This document shows, one piece after another, positions 1 to 4,378 of a stretch of 6,817 nt of DNA. Location: contig WFQS01000424.1 in assembly GCA_015486915.1 (NCBI GenBank), forward strand, positions 1 through 6,817, read 5' to 3'. How positions within the stretch are numbered: position 1 is the stretch's first letter; the number at the start of each line of letters is the position of its first letter. The notes under the pieces are model-generated. The model was not told the origin of the DNA and made no database searches. It worked only from the letters and a program-made list of their open reading frames with translations. Source of the stretch: Desulfobacteraceae bacterium (lineage in GTDB: Bacteria; Desulfobacterota; Desulfobacteria; Desulfobacterales; Desulfobacteraceae). Both the position numbers and the translations under genes were made by a program.

Positions 1-13
1 ATATCAGCCTTTT

Positions 14-23
14 CCCTCCTTTT
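14..23 (-). promoter_or_regulatory. Ribosome-binding-like site of a divergent gene left of the window
   Basis: Read on the minus strand this is AAAAGGAGGG, identical to the site in front of cheW at 889-898. About 14 bases remain before the window edge, and no complete ATG, GTG or TTG occurs in them, so any start codon would straddle or lie beyond the edge (an ATG beginning at position 2 would be 11 bases from GGAGGG). This suggests a divergently transcribed gene, but no coding sequence is visible to confirm it. Confidence 0.35.
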
Positions 24-101
24 AAACGTAAATAATTAGTAAAAAAATAATATAATACTCTATTGTGTCATATTTTTATTACAATTTTAAAAAATGTACT
101 A

Positions 102-111
102 TTGTATACAA
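102..111. repeat. Perfect 10-bp palindrome TTGTATACAA
   Basis: The sequence is its own reverse complement. In a divergent promoter region this could be a dimeric regulator's operator. Perfect palindromes of this length also occur by chance in AT-rich DNA, and no second copy was seen in the window. Confidence 0.25.
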
Positions 112-144
112 CTATTTGAAATAAAAGGATAATTATATCTTATC

Positions 145-264
145 ATGTTTATTTTTATTCATGGTATGGATGTTGCTGTTATATTTTTATACTTTATCGG
201 AATTTGTTATTTTTTTATAAATCATGAAAAAATCAGTATATGTCCCATGGCGGTTTTTTTATAA
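145..264 (+). CDS. Possible 39-residue hydrophobic small protein (weak)
   Basis: An ATG at 145 opens a 39-codon frame ending at TAA 262-264. The predicted peptide has a hydrophobic centre (DVAVIFLYFIGICYFFI) followed by NHEK, which could form one membrane helix. The nearest purine-rich site, AAAGGA at 124-129, is about 15 bases upstream and too far for good initiation. A second in-frame ATG at 166 has no clear site. The helix vaguely recalls the first transmembrane segment of sodium/solute symporters, so a gene remnant is conceivable. AT-rich noncoding DNA often encodes F/I/Y/L-rich peptides, and the frame runs through copy 1 of the repeated 12-mer. I consider it more likely noncoding than coding. 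Confidence 0.15.
   Translation: MFIFIHGMDVAVIFLYFIGICYFFINHEKISICPMAVFL
244..255 (+). repeat. Repeated 12-mer CCCATGGCGGTT, copy 1
   Basis: The 12 bases recur exactly at 344-355, 100 bp downstream. The motif is much richer in GC than its surroundings and contains the palindrome CCATGG. This copy is followed by a run of seven or more T residues. No function is known. Confidence 0.5.
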
Positions 265-278
265 GAAAGAGCTCATTT

Positions 279-306
279 TTGACATAGTCACAAATGCTCT
301 TTTTAT
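279..306 (+). promoter_or_regulatory. Candidate sigma-70 promoter for the operon
   Basis: A perfect -35 hexamer TTGACA (279-284) is followed by a 16-base spacer and TTTTAT (301-306), which matches four of six bases of the -10 consensus. Transcription would start near 313 and leave a leader of about 60 nt containing the second 12-mer and a hairpin. It lies between the two copies of the 12-mer. The strength rests mainly on the -35 box. Confidence 0.35.
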
Positions 307-339
307 GTTCGTTGAGAGGCAATGTAACGCAGTTCAGAT

Positions 340-353
340 CCGCCCCATGGCGG
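340..353 (+). promoter_or_regulatory. Leader hairpin CCGCC-CCAT-GGCGG
   Basis: This is a perfect five-base-pair all-GC stem with a four-base loop in otherwise AT-rich sequence. It ends eight bases before the weak ribosome binding site (GAAGG, 361-365) of the ORF at 372. The 3' arm lies within copy 2 of the repeated 12-mer. It could affect translation of the first ORF. No T-run follows directly, so it is not a terminator on this strand. Confidence 0.3.
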
Positions 354-355
354 TT
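344..355 (+). repeat. Repeated 12-mer CCCATGGCGGTT, copy 2
   Basis: This is the second exact copy of the motif at 244-255. Only this copy is preceded by bases (CCG at 340-342) that let it form the hairpin at 340-353. It is also followed by TATAAAGAA, so the two copies have similar AT-rich downstream flanks without being identical. Confidence 0.5.
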
Positions 356-371
356 ATAAAGAAGGCAATAT

Positions 372-752
372 ATGATAAAATTTATTTTTTTTATCCACCG
401 TGATTCCGGAGAACGTGGCATATTTTTTAAACAATTCATAGACCGGATTAATCCCGCGTTGACTATTGTCTTTTTTCAGGATTTTACAGGTTTTGAAGCT
501 TATTTAAAAAAAACACCTGATTTTCAAAACAAAGAAGTTTTTATATTGTTTGCAGATTCCATGGCAAGGCTTAACAGCCTGTATACATTTATTGATTTCT
601 TTGAAGGCAGACGTCTTTTACTTGTTGCACCTGACACAAGATTAGAAACCACATCAAAAGTTCTTAAATTCTGGCCTCGATTTTTTACTCACATACAGGA
701 CAACTATGATGACTTTTGTTCTGTTATTAAAAAGATAGCAATTAAGGGATAA
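372..752 (+). CDS. Small CheY-like pseudo-receiver protein (126 aa)
   Basis: Not recognised at the family level, but the hydrophobic pattern fits a (beta-alpha)5 receiver fold of about 125 residues: strands near 3-8 (KFIFFI), 30-35 (LTIVFF), 55-60 (EVFILF), 81-86 (RLLLVA) and 104-108, with amphipathic helices between them and a final helix at 112-123. Asp62, at the end of the third strand, sits where the phospho-acceptor would be. The paired acidic residues after strand 1 are replaced by HRDS, and the conserved Lys-Pro after strand 5 is absent (HIQDN), so normal Mg2+-dependent phosphorylation is doubtful. No signal peptide or membrane helix is evident. The start at 372 follows GAAGG with a six-base gap. 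It precedes cheW on the same strand by 154 nt, suggesting a chemotaxis role such as a phosphorylation-independent adaptor. It could instead be an unrelated alpha/beta protein. Confidence 0.6.
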   Translation: MIKFIFFIHRDSGERGIFFKQFIDRINPALTIVFFQDFTGFEAYLKKTPDFQNKEVFILFADSMARLNSLYTFIDFFEGRRLLLVAPDTRLETTSKVLKFWPRFFTHIQDNYDDFCSVIKKIAIKG

Positions 753-759
753 AGAATAC

Positions 760-837
760 GGCTGTAACGATCCCGATATAACTATGGATTGGCCACTATT
801 GGCCTGACAACAAAAAACGGACCAAAGGCGTATAGCC
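760..837 (+). promoter_or_regulatory. Foldable leader between the first ORF and cheW
   Basis: GGCTGTAACG (760-769) can pair with CGTATAGCC (829-837) to give nine pairs, including one G-U and one bulged A. Inside lie a perfect five-base-pair hairpin GGCCA-CTAT-TGGCC (791-804) and a weaker ATCC/GGAT stem (770-773 with 786-789). No T-run follows, so this is not an intrinsic terminator. It does not carry the conserved bases I know for c-di-GMP riboswitches. It could be a processing or regulatory element, or chance folding. Confidence 0.3.
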
Positions 838-906
838 AACTATAATATAATTAAAGGAACTTTGCAGGAGTTTTTATAAAAAAAAATTAAAAGGAGGGAA
901 TTAAAA

Positions 907-1419
907 ATGGCAGACTCGGTTGAGACAATGGATCAGGCAATTAAGACCGCCACCATTAAAACCGGTAAATATCTTACTTTTACCCTGAACAGGGAAGAGT
1001 ATGGTATCGGCATACTCAAGGTAAAGGAAATAATCGGCATGATGCCTGTAACATCGGTACCAAGAACTCCCGGTTATGTAAAAGGTGTTATAAATCTGAG
1101 GGGAAAGGTGATTCCTGTTATGGATTTACGGCTTAAATTTGATATGGAAGAAATTCCCTATGATGAAAGAACCTGCATTATTGTTGTTGAAATTGATCTG
1201 AAAGCAGAGACAATACTGATTGGCATTGTTGTGGATTCGGTTTCGGAAGTTTTGAACATTCAGGAGGAGAATATTGAAGATCCACCTGATTTTGGTACAA
1301 AACTGGAAATGGAATATATACTCGGACTGGCAAAAGCAGAAGGATCGGTTAAAATTCTGTTAAATATTGACAAGGTGTTATCAGCAGGTGAACTTGGAGA
1401 TCTTAAAAAATCAATATAG
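907..1419 (+). CDS. cheW: Chemotaxis coupling protein CheW
   Basis: CheW is the cytoplasmic adaptor that links chemoreceptor tips to the P5 domain of the kinase CheA. The 170-residue product is a single CheW domain with a short N-terminal tail. The domain begins near residue 21 (KYLTFTLNREEYGI), and the family signature NLRG followed by KVIPVMDLR is at 63-75, preceded by VPRTPGYVKGVI. The second half contains ILIGIVVDSVSEVL and a closing GSVKILLNIDKVL. Length and order are normal for the family. The start at 907 is fixed by AAAAGGAGGG at 889-898, eight bases away. The gene lies 54 nt upstream of the receptor gene and in the same direction, consistent with one transcript. The C-terminal half of the neighbouring CheA product begins a homologous CheW-like domain. 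Nothing unusual was seen in the protein. Confidence 0.97.
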   Translation: MADSVETMDQAIKTATIKTGKYLTFTLNREEYGIGILKVKEIIGMMPVTSVPRTPGYVKGVINLRGKVIPVMDLRLKFDMEEIPYDERTCIIVVEIDLKAETILIGIVVDSVSEVLNIQEENIEDPPDFGTKLEMEYILGLAKAEGSVKILLNIDKVLSAGELGDLKKSI

Positions 1420-1423
1420 TTTG

Positions 1424-1453
1424 TTTACATTTTAACAGCTAAAAAAATATAAA
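1424..1453 (+). promoter_or_regulatory. Weak candidate internal promoter before the receptor gene
   Basis: TTTACA (1424-1429) and TATAAA (1448-1453) each match five of six sigma-70 consensus bases and are separated by 18 bases. Transcription would start near 1460, right at the AAAAGGAG ribosome binding site of the receptor, leaving almost no leader. That geometry and the AT-richness of the gap make a chance match likely. Confidence 0.2.
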
Positions 1454-1473
1454 TAATTTAAAAGGAGAACAGA

Positions 1474-4203
1474 ATGATGAAAAAAATGAGTTTAAAATTT
1501 AAATTAATAATTTTTCTACTTCTTATTGGTCTTGTCCCTTTTGCCGTTAGCAGCATAACATCTCTTTACAAGTCAAAAAATTCCCTTTCCCTTGCGGCTT
1601 TTAACCAACTGAAAAGCATGCGTGCCGTAAAAAAAGCTGAAATTATTAAATTTTTTAATGAAAGAAAGGGAGATATGGGCGTATTAGTGGAAATGGCAGA
1701 TACTCTGAGAAGACAGGCATTTGATAAACTTGAGTCCATCCGTGATAATAAATCCCGTGCCGTTAAGCTGCTGCTTGATCAGACAATAATCGATATAAAG
1801 GCACAGCAGGACAGATCCATTTGCACAAAAGGCATGGCACAGTTTAAGGATTATCTTGAAACACAACAGAAAAGCGATGAATATAAAAGATATGCAAATA
1901 TCATAGACGGGTTTGTTAAAAGCACAGGTTATTATGATTTTTTTATCATTGATAACGATGGACTCTGCGTTTACACACACGCAAAAGAAGCGGATTATCG
2001 TTCAAATCTTGTTACAGGCAAATACAGGGACACAGGGCTTGGCAAAGCCGTTGCAAAGGCACTTAAAGGAGAAATCGCCTTTGCAGATTTTGCACCCTAT
2101 GCCCCTTCAAACGGAGAGCCTGCGGCCTTTATAGCTGCCCCCATTCTAAGTAAAGGCGTACAGACAGGTGTGGTTGCGCTTCAATTATCCCTTGAAAAAA
2201 TTCAGGCGATTTTAAACGAGAGGACAGGATTAGGTCAAACAGGAGAAGTTTATCTTGTGGGAAAGGACAGGCTCATGCGCTCCGATTCATTTCTCGATCC
2301 TGATAATCACAGTGTAAAGGCATCATTTGCAAATCCTGAAAAGGGCAGGGTTGATACAAATAGTACCGGCATGGCTTTACAGGGTAAAACAGGGTCTGTA
2401 ATTGAGAAAGGCTATAATGGAGTTCCCGTGTTAAGTGCATATGCTCCCATTGATATCCTTGGAACCCGCTGGGCAATTCTTGCTGAAATGGAAGTTTCGG
2501 AAGCCCTGTGCCCAAAAGATGCAGCAGGAGAGTATTTTTATAAAAAATATGTGCAGTTATACGGCTATTACGATTTTTTTCTGATCAATCCCGATGGATA
2601 TTGTTTTTATACCGTTGCAAAAGAAAAAGATTATAAATCCAATTTTGAAAATGGTAAATATGCAGATTCAGGCCTTGGAAAATTATTCAGGCAGGTGAAG
2701 AGTTCAGGTAAGTACGGAATAGCGGATTTTGCGCCGTATGCCCCGAGCAATGATGAACCTGCGGCCTTTGTTGCCCAGCCGGTTATGGATAACGGAAAAA
2801 CTGAACTTGTTGTTGCCTTGCAGCTTTCCCTTAAAGCCATTAATGATATAATGCAGCAGAGGGAAGGCATGGGAAAGACCGGGGAGACCTATCTTGTGGG
2901 CAGTGATAAGCTCATGAGATCTGACAGCTTTCTTGATCCTTCAAAACATTCGGTTAAGGCATCTTTTGCCAATCATTCCGCGGGAAGTGTTGATACTGTG
3001 GCCTCAAGGGAAGCCCTTTCCGGCAGGCAAGGTGCAAAGATTATCATTGATTACAACGGCAATCCCGTTCTTTCCGCCTTTACTCCTTTGAAGATAGGAA
3101 ATACCGTATGGGCTCTTATTGCTGAAATTGACAAGGCAGAAGCATTTGCTGCGGTAAACGCCATTAAATGGCTGACCATAATATTGTCACTTATTACTGT
3201 TGTTGCAGTTCTCGGTATTGCATTTCTTCTGGCGCGCTCCATAACAAAACCCATAAATGCCATTGCCCACGGAATGAGTGAGGGAGCGGAACAGGTGGCA
3301 TCGGCATCTGGCCAGGTGGCATCTTCAAGCCAGTCCATGGCCGAAGGCGCTTCGGAACAGGCCGCATCCATAGAGGAAACCTCATCTGCCATGGAGGAGA
3401 TGTCTTCAATGACAAAAAAGAATGCGGAAAATGCAGGTCACGCAGACAATCTCATGAAAAATGCAAATGAGGTTGTGAAAGATGCCAACAGATCAATGGA
3501 AGAATTGACACAATCAATGGAAGAGATCTCAAAGGCAAGCGAGGAAACATCAAAGATTATAAAAACAATTGATGAAATTGCCTTTCAGACAAATCTGCTT
3601 GCTTTAAATGCTGCAGTTGAGGCTGCAAGGGCGGGGGAAGCAGGAGCAGGCTTTGCCGTTGTTGCCGATGAGGTAAGGAACCTTGCCATGAGGTCTGCCG
3701 ATGCTGCAAAGAATACAGCTGAACTTATTGAAGGAACAGTGAAAAAGGTCGATAAGGGCTCTGAAATCGTATCAGAAACCAATGAAGCGTTTGTTCAGGT
3801 TGCGGACAGTGCCGCCAAGGTAGGCACCCTTGTGGCTGAAATATCCGAAGCATCAAAAGAACAGTCAAATGGGATTGAACAGGTAAATATTGCCATTGTC
3901 GAGATGGACAAGATTGTTCAGCAGAATGCCGCCAATACGGAAGAATCTGCCGCAGCTTCAGAGGAAATGAATGCCCAGGCCGAGCAGTTAAAGGATTTTG
4001 TCGGTGAACTTGTTATGCTTATAAGCGGGAAAAAGGATAAAAACACAGGCACAGGACTGAAAAAACGTTCTGTAAAACCTGTTTCACGTCATCTTATGTC
4101 ATCTGCACACGGCCGGAAAAAAATGCTGGCACATGGTTCGACTGAGGTACGTCCCGATCAGGTTATTCCTTTTGATGAAGATGATAATTTTGAAGATTTC
4201 TGA
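1474..4203 (+). CDS. Methyl-accepting chemotaxis protein with duplicated Cache-type sensor module (909 aa)
   Basis: Transmembrane chemoreceptor that controls CheA through CheW. The first membrane helix is near residues 11-27. A helical stretch follows with two loose copies of an AFxxLxSxRxxK motif (A42, A82), then two consecutive Cache-like sensor modules (about 130-345 and 350-560) sharing [28 protein letters not shown] and HSVKASFAN. The second membrane helix is at 566-587. RSITKPI begins a HAMP that appears cut short, since the signalling helices start almost at once. The methylation-type segment [18 protein letters not shown] is near 628-645, the hairpin tip ([21 protein letters not shown]) at 702-722, and aligned from memory with E. 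coli Tsr the cytoplasmic hairpin has no indels, implying the 36-heptad class. A linker of about 50 residues leads to a terminal NFEDF that resembles the CheR-docking NWETF. The ATG at 1474 follows AAAAGGAG; a second ATG adjoins it. The ligand is unknown. Confidence 0.95.
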   Translation: MMKKMSLKFKLIIFLLLIGLVPFAVSSITSLYKSKNSLSLAAFNQLKSMRAVKKAEIIKFFNERKGDMGVLVEMADTLRRQAFDKLESIRDNKSRAVKLLLDQTIIDIKAQQDRSICTKGMAQFKDYLETQQKSDEYKRYANIIDGFVKSTGYYDFFIIDNDGLCVYTHAKEADYRSNLVTGKYRDTGLGKAVAKALKGEIAFADFAPYAPSNGEPAAFIAAPILSKGVQTGVVALQLSLEKIQAILNERTGLGQTGEVYLVGKDRLMRSDSFLDPDNHSVKASFANPEKGRVDTNSTGMALQGKTGSVIEKGYNGVPVLSAYAPIDILGTRWAILAEMEVSEALCPKDAAGEYFYKKYVQLYGYYDFFLINPDGYCFYTVAKEKDYKSNFENGKYADSGLGKLFRQVKSSGKYGIADFAPYAPSNDEPAAFVAQPVMDNGKTELVVALQLSLKAINDIMQQREGMGKTGETYLVGSDKLMRSDSFLDPSKHSVKASFANHSAGSVDTVASREALSGRQGAKIIIDYNGNPVLSAFTPLKIGNTVWALIAEIDKAEAFAAVNAIKWLTIILSLITVVAVLGIAFLLARSITKPINAIAHGMSEGAEQVASASGQVASSSQSMAEGASEQAASIEETSSAMEEMSSMTKKNAENAGHADNLMKNANEVVKDANRSMEELTQSMEEISKASEETSKIIKTIDEIAFQTNLLALNAAVEAARAGEAGAGFAVVADEVRNLAMRSADAAKNTAELIEGTVKKVDKGSEIVSETNEAFVQVADSAAKVGTLVAEISEASKEQSNGIEQVNIAIVEMDKIVQQNAANTEESAAASEEMNAQAEQLKDFVGELVMLISGKKDKNTGTGLKKRSVKPVSRHLMSSAHGRKKMLAHGSTEVRPDQVIPFDEDDNFEDF
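1930..2508 (+). repeat. Sensor module copy 1 (coding repeat)
   Basis: Codes for residues 153-345 of the receptor. It aligns nearly without gaps with residues 365-558, with identical blocks [45 protein letters not shown] and PVLSA. By eye more than half of the residues are identical. The DNA also remains recognisably similar but with many synonymous differences, so the duplication is not recent. Confidence 0.85.
2566..3147 (+). repeat. Sensor module copy 2 (coding repeat)
   Basis: Codes for residues 365-558, the membrane-proximal copy, which ends just before the second membrane helix. The offset from copy 1 is 212-213 residues throughout. Differences between the copies cluster in the segment before [11 protein letters not shown] ([10 protein letters not shown] versus [12 protein letters not shown]) and near the C-terminal end. 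This copy ends in EIDKAEAF, the form I associate with single-module receptors of this type. Confidence 0.85.
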
Positions 4204-4240
4204 AAAATATGACAGGTAAGATGTTAAAATTAAATGTTGC

Positions 4241-4329
4241 AAGCGTTATCCGGCTGAATATGCAAGGCGACATGTAAGCAGATGTAGTCGTCTTGCATAA
4301 CGGCCGGGAGGCCGGGCCGAACTGCGCTT
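4241..4329 (+). promoter_or_regulatory. GC-rich structured element between the receptor gene and cheA
   Basis: The core is a 13-base-pair stem, 4259-4271 (TATGCAAGGCGAC) with 4287-4299 (GTCGTCTTGCATA), one pair being G-U, around a 15-base loop. Below it CCGGC (4250-4254) can pair with GCCGG (4303-4307), which competes with a second hairpin CGGCC-GGGA-GGCCG (4301-4314). AAGCG (4241-4245) can pair with CGCTT (4325-4329) and close the whole as a three-way junction. No T-run follows, so it is not a standard terminator. Possible roles are a transcript-processing or stability element that sets CheA levels relative to the receptor, or a mobile palindromic repeat. I do not recognise the family. Confidence 0.5.
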
Positions 4330-4378
4330 CTGTGCCTCACAAAAAAAATGTAACATTCAGGTTGAAGGTGAGATTGCC

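Larger units (their letters stand above)
1..371. other. AT-rich upstream intergenic region
   Basis: No convincing gene lies in this stretch. It is very rich in A and T, and short hydrophobic reading frames arise easily in such sequence. The individual items that can be supported (minus-strand ribosome-binding-like site, 10-bp palindrome, repeated 12-mer, candidate promoter, small hairpin) are listed separately. Together they look like a divergent regulatory region between this chemotaxis operon and a gene lying just left of the window. Confidence 0.6.

Noticed and set aside
311..350. tRNA 3'-half-like string (GAGAGGC...GTTCAGATCC)
   Set aside because: The would-be T-arm stem pairs at only three of five positions, and no acceptor or anticodon arms can be built around it, so it is neither a tRNA nor a clear tRNA fragment.
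233..439. Minus-strand 68-codon reading frame across the first ORF's start
   Set aside because: It overlaps the promoter, the hairpin and the start of the 372 ORF, has no ribosome binding site of note, and its peptide shows no domain pattern.
750..779. Sigma-28-like flagellar/chemotaxis promoter (TAAAG ... CCCGATAT)
   Set aside because: The spacing between TAAA and the CCGAT box is 18 bases instead of 15, and the -10 box is imperfect.
841..851. Overlapping TATAAT boxes before cheW
   Set aside because: No acceptable -35 hexamer lies 16-18 bases upstream of either; TATAAT is common by chance in AT-rich DNA.
3051..3782. Several minus-strand reading frames inside the receptor gene
   Set aside because: They are antisense shadows of the signalling domain, rich in Ala/Ser from its codon pattern, and they mutually overlap the strongly supported plus-strand gene.
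4241..4310. Integron attC-like site (AAGCGTTAT ... GCATAACGG)
   Set aside because: GTTATCC does not fit GTTRRRY and GCATAAC does not fit RYYYAAC; their order is also wrong, and no cassette or integrase is present.
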